A stretch of 64,000 bases of DNA from Ecdyonurus torrentis (GCA_949318235.1 OX439131.1:34103930-34167929); one strand, 5' to 3'. Shown: positions 47,536 to 64,000, numbered from the stretch's first letter. Program-made: numbers and translations. The notes: generated from the sequence alone by a model not told the origin.

Positions 47536-48059
47536 TATACATAATTATATTATTATTACTAAATTGTCCTGAATCAATACATAATATGTGTCTTTCTATT
47601 AATTTTTCAGTTCATTAAGTATTTTTTATTAATTTTTGAAAGTCGCATAAATTAGACATTACACATATATGTATCAATTCAGGACTATATCCTCTTTTAG
47701 AATATGCAATAAAATTACCACCTAGTTTTTTTGTAGTCTTCCTCATTATTAGTTATTTATAATATTAATAAAGAGCATTATAAACAAACTCACAATAGGT
47801 CCACGTTTACAGCGGCAATAAGATTCCTGATTTTCCTCTGGTGTACCCATAGATCCAACTCCTTTTGGCAATGATAGCATCACGTAGCTATCTGGTATGT
47901 TTGCATCACCACACGACTCACAAGGAGTTCCAGGAGCACCTTCTGGACCAGGAAATCCTCTAGGGCCAGTGAGGCCAGGTGGCCCGGGTGGACCTGAAGT
48001 TTGGCTAAGGCTGCTAAGTTTGATTGCTGTGTTCAGTGCTCGTACCTTTTAAAATAGGA

Positions 48060-48151
<92 letters not shown>

Positions 48152-49546
48152 CTTAATCAAGTTTTTTAATGTGCAAAATGCAACTTACAGTTTCCTCCAG
48201 GCTCCTGACTTTTCTTTGGAGACGTGCGACAGAAAAACAATCCGCATTACACGTGGGCAGAAGTGACTTGTCTTTGCTGACAGGCACGTGTACCCCAGCA
48301 CTGACTGCAATTTCACACGTACGGTTGTCTTCACGTAATTTAAATCCTTCGCGACATTCGCAGTGATAATTTCCATCTTCATTGACACATATGTGGTCAC
48401 ATTCAGCACTGCCGTCCTCGCATTCATTTACATCTGTCAAATATTATAATAAAATATAGTATTCACGAATAATATACGATACGAATATAATAATATTCGA
48501 AAAATCAATGTGACAGTTTTTAAATTACTGTTTCATGAATGAATAAAACAATAAAAGTTAAAAAATAAATATTGCAAAATAACGTATCACATTTTTTTAA
48601 ATTCCCACAGACATAAACGACATAAATATTAAACATGATGAAATAAAAGAAACCCAAGTTAAAAATATTTTTCATCGTTGAAAAAAAATGAATGAATGAA
48701 TCGCTGGGTTTATAAAGGGGTATATTAATTTTTTTTTAATTCCTTTTATTTAAACAATATGATTATAATAATAAAACAATAAAAATTATCTTCCCCGATA
48801 CGAACCTACACACAATGGTTTAATTCCTGCGCGTTGATTTTCTGGACTGAAACGATATCCCACGAAACAAGTACAAATCACTCTCTGCAAGAATACTGTG
48901 CACCGTTGTTCACACAGATCCAGTAAGCATGGGTCTTCATCTTGCGACAAGCACCTGTCAATATTTTATTTAACATCAATAATAAAATAATAAATAATAA
49001 CTTTATTAAGGCGCATTGTGAAGCGGACTTCACAATAAAAATAAACTTGACGAAAAATATGGTGAATTTATTTACCTTCCAGCAATATAGGTATAACCTT
49101 TGCAACATGATTTCCTGTAGCAATTAACCCATTCACTCGTATTGGAGAGGCACTTGTACGGCGTAGTGATGACATTAGCCGAGGGACACTCCAAAGTTTC
49201 AGGACTATTATACACAATATAATGATTAAAAAAAAATCTAAATATAATTTTATTCATAACTCGTATCTTATTTCAATTTATAATTCTTACACTGACGCTT
49301 CCTCCGCATGTCCAATAATTTCACTGTCGTCACTCAACTTGTAGCCATCACAAGTCTCCAGTGGATTGGAGCTCGTCGGAGTGCACTTGATAGCGGTCGT
49401 TAAAGATGCAACCGAGCAAAGTGCAATACTGTATGAAAATATTGGAGAAAGTATATTCTATCACTATGGAACAACAATCGATCTGTTTCTTTTTTTTTTT
49501 TTTTTATAATATTTTTGTTCGTCAATAAATTTTAGATATATAATAA

Positions 49547-49610
<64 letters not shown>

Positions 49611-50142
49611 TTTATTATCTATATGATAGTCGTTCAAGTAATTTGTTACTGCAGTTTATTTTAAATTTTATTTAAATATGCTTTTTAATGTGTTTGTGCT
49701 CTATACCATATAATTTATACATAAACACATAAACAATCATCATGAATTTCCTATATCAAAGATCTCTACTATACCATTTTCAAATTATATTAAATTTGTC
49801 CTCGCATCCCTACATTTTATGGGGATGAACCTTTATAATAATCATAGAAACTGTATGGTTTCGATTTTTTTTATTATATATATATATATATATTCCCGAT
49901 AATAAAGTTTATATTATATTCTTTCACAATTCTTTATTGTATAATTTTAAAAATGTAAAAAAGTATTAAACATCTTGGCAAAAATACATAAATTATGTTT
50001 AATTGTGGCCAAAAGAAAGGTTAATAAATATGAAGAAAAAAAAATCTAGTTGCTGCATCTTAAATTTTAAAAGAAATAGAAAAATAAATTTATCTTAACT
50101 ATAGTAGAATATCGAACAAACTTACCATATTAAAAAATGCAT
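46069..50142 (-). CDS. Collagen and calcium-binding EGF domain protein 1 orthologue
   Basis: Exons from 5' to 3': 50126-50142, 49291-49428, 49076-49204, 48806-48954, 48189-48433, 47794-48045, 46811-46983, 46069-46252. All phases match, giving 428 aa (human CCBE1 about 406). A signal peptide ([18 protein letters not shown]) is followed by Cys-rich modules with [10 protein letters not shown] and [11 protein letters not shown] calcium-binding EGF domain at 145-185 starts DVNEC and carries the hydroxylation pattern [13 protein letters not shown] coiled segment ([12 protein letters not shown]), about eight then ten Gly-X-Y triplets, and the characteristic post-collagen block [20 protein letters not shown] follow, then a charged tail. 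In vertebrates the secreted protein promotes ADAMTS3-dependent VEGF-C maturation; the arthropod role is unknown. The collagen part is shorter than in vertebrates and is split by CESCGD. The start is fixed because no upstream in-frame ATG exists. Confidence 0.93.
47405..47733. mobile_element. TA-target MITE in CCBE1 intron 6, nested inverted repeats
   Basis: Ends are inverted copies: GGTAATTTTATTGCATATTC on the left pairs with GAATATGCAATAAAATTACC on the right, within arms of about 45 bp. TA flanks both sides (47403-47404, 47734-47735). Inside are a (TA)n tract (about 47454-47531) and a second inverted pair, GTCCTGAATCAATACAT/ATGTATCAATTCAGGAC, so the element folds twice. Non-autonomous Tc1/mariner-like by target site. 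It sits between the 47794-48045 and 46811-46983 coding exons. Confidence 0.75.
48061..48150. repeat. (TA)n microsatellite in CCBE1 intron 5
   Basis: Ninety bp of TA inside a 143-bp intron, ending 38 bp from the next exon. Confidence 0.95.
49550..49602. repeat. (TA)n microsatellite in CCBE1 intron 1
   Basis: TA tract of about 50 bp. Confidence 0.9.
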
Positions 50143-51657
50143 CAGTTTAGCTGTGTCTTGCCGAATATGAACTCGATACACACAGCCACACACTCGCCGT
50201 CTGCTGTTGAAGTTTGTAGATATACATCGCGTTTTTTTTTTTTTTTTTTTAAGATCATGAGAACACTGCAGTCTATTCATTAGTCTTTATATTACGTCCT
50301 TGCTTTAATGTTGTTTTTTTTTTCTGCAATCTTTTTAATGCGCTTATAGCCTTGCTGACGAAATTATAATATATTATCTTTTATTGAGAGGTCACACCCA
50401 CTTACAACTAGAGGGTCCTCTCACAATCTAATATGTAGATAATTATGGTATTTTAATGTTATGGTAGGATTTGTGGCTAATTAATAAATATAAAATAGTA
50501 ATGAATTATAATTATTTTATCCCGGCTTACTTTGTTTTCCGCAAAAGTTTGTGTTCTTTACAAAATTAAAGTGATTTTTCATTTTTAAAATCAACAACAT
50601 TCAATACATAATCAAATAATACTGAAATTAAAATATATATTTATTTATTATTATTATAACTTTTTTTTTTTTTGGCACTAGAGTAGAACTGTTTGTAAAC
50701 AGAAAATTATTTTAATAATTAAAACTATAAGGTAGATAACTTTTTTTTTCCTTCAAGTTATTTTAAAAATTTAAAAACAGTTTAATTTGCAACACTTGCT
50801 ATTTATATGAAATAACATATTATGATATAATTGAAAATAAAATATCCAAACATTTTATTAAAAAGCACACATTTATTAAAATACAGGAATTATATCCACT
50901 TTCTTATACTTACATAATGAGAACTCAAAAAGATAATACACATTGGGAACAGGCAAATATCTGCAATAAATACAACTCTGACAATTTTGTGCTAAATTCA
51001 TATTGCAGCTTTGAATTGTTAAAAAAAAATGCCACTTTTAATTTCATCATGCAAGACTTGATAAATATTTTATGCAACCCATTGTAAAGTTTACAATGCA
51101 CTGTAATTAACATTCTTACTTCAAGTTTTTACATCATTCTCCTTGCTCTTTTTTTTAATTAAAAATAATGAAACAGCCTTTAACTGTCAGAACAAAAGTC
51201 AACTATATGTATAGTTTCAGGCATACAACATACTGGCTGCAAAAACTTTATGCATTATTATATTTACACCTAAAAGCCATTACAGGTAAGAAAAACAAAA
51301 TAATTTCTCTTCACTTTAAGTCAAACAGCTGCAATTGTAAAATATGGCAAAATCAAGAAATTACATAATGATAAATGATAAATCACAAAATAAAATTATT
51401 GCTATGAACATTTAATAATCAAAATTATATTAGTTCCTGAGCATTGGATTTGCTACTGTTTATGATCTCGACCTTGTATAACTATAATACGGTACGTGTA
51501 AATAATTATAATTTTTAAAATACAACTTGATAAATTTAAATAAATGTAAATTTCAATAATTAAACAAGAAACTGTATAAAAGAAAATAAACTATCGTGGT
51601 TAGGTATGATACATTTTAAAGGATAAGAGAAATCAGCACCATATATACCATATATTA

Positions 51658-51887
51658 CCATAGTGAAGCGTCCCAAAGTTCAGTGAAAATTCTGCTAGCA
51701 CAGTGACAAAAAACACATGGGATATAGATTTCAGCACTAAAGAAAAAACAAAGTGTGTCCTTGAGTCTGCGAGGACCAACGAAGGCATAGTACACTCTGT
51801 GTCTCTTGGAAAGTTATTCAACGTGTTAGTTTTTTATCCCTGTGCTAGCAAGATTTTCACTGAACTGTGGAACTCTCTTCACTATGG
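51658..51887. mobile_element. TA-target MITE, 230 bp
   Basis: The left end CCATAGTGAAG and right end CTTCACTATGG are perfect inverses, and the inverted homology runs inward for about 48 bp (AGTTCAGTGAAAAT and GCTAGCACAG are shared). TA flanks both sides (51656-51657, 51888-51889). The interior keeps short open frames on both strands, but they are co-extensive with the inverted arms and match nothing known. Confidence 0.85.
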
Positions 51888-52312
51888 TAAAGCCCTTACT
51901 GGTTTCTGCTACCCTTCTCTTTCAAATTTATCAAATGTAAATTAACCACCATCAAATAAGGCTGGCAAAATAGCTGGATTGGACATGATAATTGTAATAA
52001 TGACATTTAAAGCACAATGAATAAATACACCCCCCTCCCCCCATGCACCCACCTCTTGGTTGATACTTTGGGGGCTTGTATGTTGAGTTTTTACAGCAAT
52101 GCAACAACTTCGACCTCTGAATAACACTTAGGTATAATCACTGCTTAATACTGTCTACAGGATGTCAAATGCTACCCACATCATGTTTTGTAACAATAGA
52201 AAACTGAAGCTCATGAGAGAAGTAATGTAAATATCAGACATGACGTAACATGTTAACGACAAGGGGTTGTCAACAATATCTAATCTATCTAATGTCTTAA
52301 CTAAATAAGTGA

Positions 52313-52432
52313 AGAAAAAAAAAAGAAAAAAGAAAAAAAAAAGAAAAAAAAAAAAAAAAAAAAGGAAAAAAAAAAGAAAAAAAAAAGAAAAGAAAAGAAA
52401 AGAAAAGAAAGAAGAAGAAGAAAAAAAAAAGA
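52313..52432. repeat. A/G-only purine tract
   Basis: About 120 bp composed of A runs with single G interruptions, lying in the 3' flank of OPI10. Confidence 0.85.
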
Positions 52433-52611
52433 TAAGTTGTTCTTGGTATTTTCCTCAGTGACACATTTTAAATATTTTTTGGAGGTGGATGATACAATGA
52501 TCCAAAATTAGTTTAATTCATATTTATCAGTTATCACTAAAAAATGAAAGAAAAATAAATAAATAAATAAAGTACATGTGAACTTCTCATTTAAACTAGA
52601 AGAGGCATGAT

Positions 52612-52617
52612 TTTATT
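52612..52617 (-). terminator. Candidate polyadenylation signal of OPI10
   Basis: Minus-strand AATAAA about 165 nt past the stop codon. Confidence 0.35.
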
Positions 52618-52780
52618 GAAATTTGGATTGATTAAAATTGTACTACAGTACCAAACTGTTTAAAAATCATTTCATAGATCATTACCATATTAGAAAAGCA
52701 TTCTTAACGACCCCTTGTCCTTTAATTAAACATGACTTGGGAAAGATTGACTCCTAGTACACAATATTAATCACTTTGTA

Positions 52781-54667
52781 TTAATAAGAAAGAAAATCTG
52801 GATTTTGTAACAAACGTCTTTGAATGTTTGTAAACCATGTCTGCATTTTTGACATGGGCAAGTATGTTTCACTTGGATTTGGTGTCATTTCACTCTGGGT
52901 TACACCAAAGCTGGACATGTAGTTACAAAAATTGTCTAGCAATTTCTGTGCAAACTCTGCATATTTTGAAGCCTTTGAAGGTTGAGCTGCAATTGCTGGA
53001 GTCATTTGTTGGATGTTAAACAATGGTTCCACTGACAAGCCAATCTGAGCCACATGTGAGAATTGCTGCTGGCCAAACTGCTGGTTAACAAAGGCATCTG
53101 GCAGTTGCTGCATGTTCTTCAATGAAGAGATTTTAAATATGGCTGAAGGTTTACAATTGGAGATATATCCAAGTAATAACCATGTTGGTGGTGCATTAGG
53201 TTCAGGCCAACTAAAGTAAACTGAAATATAAGAAATACATATATTTTAAAATTTTGCAATATTCAACAGTTATTTTTTACATAATTACATAATTTAGCTA
53301 CATATTTCATATAAGTAGGCAAAGGAATAATATAAATATCGATGCTTACCTGTCGAAGTGAACGAACTATATGTAACAAATTTTGGGGAAAATGAACGAT
53401 CTACACTTTACAAGTTCCATGTTCACCCATATAGTTCTCCTGTTAAAACACGTAGAAGGACCAAACATAGATCGTTCATTTTGAGTCAAATTTGTAAAGT
53501 GTAGTTCGTTCTCTTTGACGCGTAAATATCGATATATAATATCCTATATATACCAAAATAATTATGTAAACTGAAATATTTGCATGAAAATATATTATAA
53601 TTCATTGATACAATCACTCAGGATCAAGCTCAAATCGTAAAGGCAATGGACCACTTGCAATAAAATGTTTTTAATTGTTGCAGCAAGTAAGTGAAAACGA
53701 TTTTTACATAAGAAATGTATTAAGAATTATTCAAATTATTTTAAAAAGTTCGTTCATTGCAAGTGGTCAATTGAGCTAATTGCACGACATACATATGGTA
53801 TTGGTTCACCCTCTTCACCAGGTCATCATTTTATTCAGGGATCTCTCGCAATGCAAGCCATTTATTCATGTGGTTCCAAAAATTTGTGACCAAGGTAATC
53901 ACGTCTTTACAACTTCATAGACGATTGTTTGAAGTTGATAGACCTACCAGGGGCTGAGCAATGAGCCCCAAATGAGAGCGCAACAGTGTGCCATTGAACC
54001 TTGTGGCACTCACAATGTTAAAAAAAAAAAAAAAAAAAAAAATCGAACAAGAGGGTGAACCAATACCATATGTACCGCAAGGAAATGAAAAACCTGCACA
54101 ACTATAGACTGAAAAGCATCACTAAAATTGCAGGTTATTCATTTCATTTTGGTACACTCCTCTCGAATAAATCTGACCGGAATGTACATACATGATGAGA
54201 GACAAAATGAGAGGTACTGGAGATCACTTTGAGAGGCAAGCGGATAAATACGTATCTTACAAAACCCCAAACGCATATGCATACCAGCAGTGTATACTGT
54301 ATATGTATACATATTCGTAAATATTTTATGACTGTGAAACAAGCAAACTTTACCTTGAGCCCCTAACCCATCAGGAAAAGGAGTAGTACCAGTCATAAAC
54401 ACAACAACATGGTTTATGGAATCAGCATCTGGAATTGTGAACAATACTTGTGTTTCACTTATTTGGTCATACTGGGTTTGGGCCTGTAACAGACAAATTT
54501 ATAACATAATTATAGGACAATGTAGGAATCACATTATGAAAATAAAGATCCCTCTTATATGTATAAATCCATTGTTCTGTATGTATTATACATAAAGCGA
54601 GTATGTAATGTGTGTATATACTCATATTTATACTTACTAATCTTCCGGTTACCATTACTGCAAACAT
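52781..54667 (-). CDS. OPI10/Hikeshi orthologue, Hsp70 nuclear import carrier
   Basis: Three exons: 54638-54667, 54354-54483, 52781-53220, with phases 0 and 1 matching at the junctions, giving 199 aa (human Hikeshi 197). The product starts MFAVMVTGRLV, like the human MFGCLVAGRLV. It continues with SINHVVVFMTGTTPFPDGLG, then WLLLGYISNCKPSAIFKIS, VAQIGLSVEPL and a C-terminal WFTNIQRRLLQNPDF, in the family order over the full length. The human protein carries Hsp70 into the nucleus after heat stress by binding FG nucleoporins; the same role is inferred here. Intron 2 (53221-54353) contains three different MITEs. The ATG is the only candidate ahead of a strong donor. Confidence 0.95.
53349..53522. 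mobile_element. TA-target MITE in OPI10 intron 2 (first of three)
   Basis: 174 bp. The left end CCTGTCGAAGTGAACGAACT and the inverse of the right end (CGCGTCAAAGAGAACGAACT) match, and AAAATGAACGATCTA recurs inverted inside, giving arms of about 60 bp. TA flanks both sides (53347-53348, 53523-53524). Confidence 0.75.
53648..53768. mobile_element. MITE, GGACCACTTGCAATGAA family, copy 2
   Basis: 121 bp, the same length as the copy at 12819-12939 but reversed. The right end carries TTCATTGCAAGTGGTC and the left end GGACCACTTGCAATAAAA. The interior aligns with copy 1 with scattered substitutions and small indels. The flanking AAT on both sides is a possible 3-bp target duplication. Confidence 0.8.
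53792..54072. mobile_element. TA-target MITE in OPI10 intron 2 (third of three)
   Basis: 281 bp with perfect 24-bp inverted ends beginning CATATGGTATTGGTTCACCC, flanked by TA (53790-53791, 54073-54074). A 22-bp A run lies near the right arm. The unique interior shows no coding frame. Confidence 0.85.
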
Positions 54668-55320
54668 GGTGATTCAATTTTTTAATCTAACAGCAAAAAC
54701 TAAAAACAATCAATAAAAATTCATGTAGGCAAATATGCTGTATATATGACTTTCTAGAACAACGTAGACGCTTGTGGATGCTTACCGCTTGCTTCACTTT
54801 CAACACAAGTGAAGATAGCTCCACACTCCAGCATCCAATTTTTGCTATCAACTAAATTGAAGATATCCCCCGCCCCTTTGTTGAAAATTGAACTCACTGT
54901 TCACTGTACAGTCTACCGCAAAATGGATAATATCCTGTACAGTTACATGCAAATTAAACCAGCGCTTTTTTATTGCATTTCACGTGGTGCTGCTTTTATT
55001 ATGATTTTATGAGAAACGCAAATGTAACAAAGCATTAAAAATAAATTATTTAAATAAATTATAAATTAAAAGAAAAATTATGGTAAAAATAAATAGGGCC
55101 GCGCGATATAAATATAAAAATTATTTACTATATTATATATAATTTTATATAATATATCATAGAGAAATATATATAGAAATAATTATATAATTATAATAAT
55201 TATGTATAATTATTTATTATATATTAAAAAATATGCATAATGTAATTATATTTATTCATATAAGTCCACAGCGTAATTATACACAGTAAGTATATGATAT
55301 AAATAATATGAAAGACCATA
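54668..55320. other. Intergenic region upstream of OPI10
   Basis: Presumably includes the OPI10 promoter and 5' untranslated region near 54668-54800. It becomes extremely AT-rich from 55080. No exon was recognised. Confidence 0.45.
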
Positions 55321-56486
55321 CAGGGTGACCACATAAATCGCTACGATTTCAAGATGCTATTAAAATTAGACAATTTTAATTTTTTCAAAACTTTTATTAC
55401 ATCAAATTGAAGCCTGAATTTACACATTTTTAAAACTAAAAATAAAATTTTGTTGCGTTATTTCTTGGTTCCTTTACGAGACGCCAAAAAGTAAAAGACG
55501 ACGAGCATGCATGGTCCGAAAAAATCACACTTCTTGGGCACCAAATACAGCTAAAAGGTTTTTTCTTCGCACAACTTACCCTATGGCTTCTTAACGTGAG
55601 CACCATTTATAGAGCTTGGCACAATTTAAGACGTTCCTCCAGCTCGCGCGCCATATACATTCTGCAAAATGTGCGCTTCTGGGGGGCACATAGAGACGTA
55701 CCGGAGACCTGATTATGCTCCCGCACTTTTGAGATGGACAGTCCAAAAATTAACGTGTGGTGTGCTTTACGACCGCATCATTTACCCGTTCAATTTCAAT
55801 CAACAAAGTGTGAAGTGGGAAGTCTCTGGCCCTAGAGCATTACGCCGTGCCTCAGTTACTATACAAGCCCATCAGTAAGAGTGGAACTATATATATATAC
55901 GACCTAATCTTCCAGCAGGATGGCGCCCCTCCTCACTGGGCACTGGCTGTCAGACACTTCTTAAACCAGACCTTCCCAAACATGTAGTTGGGACGCGGTG
56001 GACCACTGGTCGTGGGCACCAAGATCTCCTGATCTTACTCCTCACAATTTCTTTCTTTGGGGCTACGTGAAGGATGTTGTTTTTAAAACACCAGTGCGAA
56101 ACATCAGGGACCTCAAACTGCGCATCACAGATGCGATGAACTCTGTCACTCCCGAGATGTTGCAGAATGTATGGTGCGATCTGGAGGAACGTCTCGACTT
56201 GTGCCGAGCTCTAAATGGTGCTGACGTTGAGTTAAGCCATAGGGTAAGTTGTGTGAAGAAAACAATTTCTTTTAGCTGGATTTGGTACCCAAAAGTGTGA
56301 TTTTTTCGCGTCTTTTACTTTTTGGCGTCTTGCAAAAGAACCAAAAGCAATGCAACAAAATTTTATTTTTAGTTTTAAAAATGTGTAAATTCAAGCTTCA
56401 ATTTGATGTAATAAAAACTTTAAAAAAATTAAAAATTTTAATTTTTATACCATCTTGAAATCGTAGCGATTTTTGTGGTCACCCTA
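55321..56486 (+). mobile_element. Rearranged mariner element with long inverted arms
   Basis: Outer ends are inverted copies (AGGGTGACCAC... and ...GTGGTCACCCT). The inverted homology runs about 330-350 bp (55321-55670 against 56158-56486), far longer than a normal mariner terminal repeat, because the left arm is a reversed copy of the element's 3' end including the end of the transposase gene. TA precedes the left end; the right edge is blurred by TA-rich DNA. Between the arms lies a broken transposase fragment. The immediate right neighbour is a (TA)n tract. Confidence 0.85.
55667..56300 (+). pseudogene. Mariner-family transposase fragment, frame-broken
   Basis: The fragment begins at NVRFWG and continues through SPKINVWCAL, DRIIYPF, QQDGAPPHWALAVRHFLNQT and WAPRSPDLTPHNFFLWGYVK to a C-terminal LEERLDLC. 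These are in family order and include the second catalytic Asp (QQDGAPPH). It needs at least two frame changes and crosses in-frame stops near 55717 and 55985, so it is dead. The N-terminal DNA-binding region and first catalytic Asp are absent, replaced by the inverted copy of the 3' end. Confidence 0.88.
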
Positions 56487-57576
<1,090 letters not shown>

Positions 57577-57784
57577 ATCATATTAATTTAATCAATTTTA
57601 CGTAAAAAATATAGATTTAAAGATAATATTTTTTGTGACCCATTGAATGTGTTATCTCTTATGCGTGTTTGACAGCACAGTATTATAATGCATGAAATCT
57701 AATTTTTATAATAAAAAAATCCAATATAATGTGTCATATATGTAACAGAAGAATCAAGAATATTTGAAGATAAGACATATATGA

Positions 57785-57792
57785 ATAAAAGA
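57785..57792 (+). promoter_or_regulatory. Weak TATA-like candidate for the serine protease homologue
   Basis: ATAAAAGA about 80 bp before the ATG at 57874. It is weak in such AT-rich DNA, and no clear initiator was identified. Confidence 0.2.
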
Positions 57793-57873
57793 TAAGCCGA
57801 TCTTAGCATTCTGTTCGATTTCTCTACAGCACATTAGAGAAGAAAAAGTTTTTAATTTTTTGATAATATTATA

Positions 57874-62806
<4,933 letters not shown>

Positions 62807-62827
62807 GTGATACGTTACTTTTGAAGA

Positions 62828-62838
62828 AATAAAATAAA
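62828..62838 (+). terminator. Polyadenylation signals of the serine protease homologue
   Basis: Two overlapping AATAAA motifs 22-32 nt after the TAA stop. This close position supports a very short 3' untranslated region. Confidence 0.55.
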
Positions 62839-63039
62839 ATATTGTTTTATTTTAAAATATGTATTTATTTCAATAAAAATTCTAATTGTTCATGATTGTT
62901 TTAAAATATGTGTTATAAAAACAAAATCAAATTATATATATAAAATATATACATATATATATATTCATATTATATAAAGCCTATTTGTACATTTAGCATT
63001 AAATAATAACATAAATTTGTTAGAAAATTTGGTGCGCAG

Positions 63040-63045
63040 TTTATT
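63040..63045 (-). terminator. Candidate polyadenylation signal of the PAF-acetylhydrolase-like gene
   Basis: Minus-strand AATAAA 64 nt past the stop codon at 63109-63111. Confidence 0.45.
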
Positions 63046-63108
63046 AAGTTAAAAACGTTGTCCCTTTTTTAACTTAAAATCAATATTCATTCTCCCAATA
63101 AAGTCTAT

Positions 63109-64000
63109 CTACAATTTAGATGGCTCATTAATAGAGATTGCTGCACAAATGTGCTTACTTTGTTCCTCAAAATATTTTTCGTTGTCCCAGTTCTTAGGGA
63201 TGCCTAAAAAAAATTAGAACATATGTAAAAGCATTTTATCACATTATACTTTTTTCTTTTTTAGGAAAAAAAAAAAGATGAAATGCATACATGAGCTATA
63301 TTTTTCGAACGAATGCATGTTTTCATATTTTAACTTACCAACGTGCTGCTTCAAGAATCTCAGAATAAGTTGTACATTAATTTGACTGCCAAGGACAGGG
63401 TCTAACTTAGGCATGCCGAGATTAAGCCACATTCCCAGTAGCAAAGGAGAATCACATTGATGCTCATGTGTAGTAGCTCTATATGATGGAACATGAAAAC
63501 GGAAAGTAATAAAAAGGTGAAATATAAATTTTAATTATAAAGGATTTAAAATTAATTATATAGCACATACCTAATCGTGAAGCATGGATTAGAATTATTG
63601 ACAAACTTGCGCATAACAGCTAGATTTGAAGGTATCTGGAATGTTTCCGTGTTTATGTAGATCTTGGGTATTTTTGCAATCTTTGCTGGTAAGTCTGCGT
63701 TGTCTTTAATACCAAATAACCAGGAATCAAGTACTACAAGTTGCCTGTTATTTAATTCAATTAATTAAAAATTGAGAGTAAAAGTTTTATGCTGACAAAA
63801 AAAAAAAATAATAATAAATGTCATGTTTAATAAGTATATAAATAAGTATCTATAACTAAATTAAAAATATAAGTATAATGGAATTGAGTGTATAGGGATG
63901 ATATATAATCTTACGTGAAACGATTTTCAGTTGCCGCTGTTAACAAAGTAGTTGCACCGCCAAAGGAATGTCCCATAAGTGTGGCTTTGGTAAAATCTAG
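63109..64000 (-). CDS. PAF-acetylhydrolase-like lipase, 3' part (5' end outside window)
   Basis: Exons from 5' to 3': 63915-64000 (partial), 63571-63744, 63339-63478, 63109-63203; phases match, about 164 aa visible. The first fragment holds the nucleophile elbow GHSFGG. The next holds LDSWLFG, the position of the catalytic Asp in this family (LDAWMFP in human enzymes). The third contains THEHQCDSPLL, where the catalytic His is expected. The order and spacing fit the PLA2G7/PAFAH2 family, alpha/beta hydrolases that cleave short or oxidised sn-2 acyl groups from phospholipids. With all triad residues kept it is probably active. The N-terminus and signal peptide lie beyond 64000, so secreted or intracellular form cannot be decided. 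It converges on the serine protease homologue with 302 bp between stops. Confidence 0.9.

Larger units (their letters stand above)
50143..52780. other. Intergenic region between CCBE1 and OPI10
   Basis: Holds the CCBE1 5' untranslated region and presumed promoter just above 50142, the MITE at 51658-51887 and a purine-only tract at about 52313-52432. The rest is unique AT-rich DNA without a credible exon. Confidence 0.5.

Noticed and set aside
48185..48427. Alternative open frames across the EGF exon of CCBE1
   Set aside because: Only the frame giving DVNEC and [12 protein letters not shown] fits the family and the neighbouring exon phases.
48801..48810. Donor GTGT|GTAGGT for the CCBE1 exon ending near 48810
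   Set aside because: That choice breaks the phase. The donor at 48806 (GTAG|GTTCG) restores the frame into DVNEC.

Overview
The window reads as AT-rich nuclear DNA of an arthropod. Genes are split by GT-AG introns, a Dpr-family neuronal Ig protein (an arthropod cell-surface family) is present, and long (TA)n, (GA)n and poly-A tracts and short inverted-repeat DNA transposons are everywhere. I cannot place it more precisely than arthropod; hemipteran-like insects and crustaceans both fit. All gene models below were built by eye from splice sites, matching intron phases and recognised protein motifs.

Layout. Positions 1-41065 hold no convincing coding exon. They are satellites, poly-A runs, a few small transposon relics (12819-12939, 31720-31942, about 35040-35690, 36096-36215) and unique AT-rich sequence. 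The first recognised dpr exon starts at a strong splice acceptor, so much of this stretch may be the gene's 5' intron or upstream region. Five genes then follow in 23 kb: dpr (+, 41191-44526, six exons, complete), a CCBE1 orthologue (-, 46069-50142, eight exons, complete), an OPI10/Hikeshi orthologue (-, 52781-54667, three exons, complete), a catalytically dead trypsin-like serine protease homologue (+, 57874-62806, six exons, complete), and the 3' part of a PAF-acetylhydrolase-like lipase (-, 63109 to beyond the window end).

The genes share no evident pathway: synaptic partner recognition, extracellular matrix or growth-factor processing, Hsp70 nuclear import, a secreted pseudoprotease and phospholipid hydrolysis. 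The genomic architecture is the more unusual part. There is a spacer-less perfect 226-bp palindrome with a GC-rich centre at 57167-57392. A mariner relic at 55321-56486 has lost its 5' half and carries an inverted copy of its own 3' end instead. One OPI10 intron holds three different MITEs. Two 121-bp copies of one MITE family lie 41 kb apart. A 1.4-kb non-autonomous hAT element fills most of intron 1 of the serine protease homologue. I see no CRISPR array, rRNA, tRNA, bacterial operon or viral gene.
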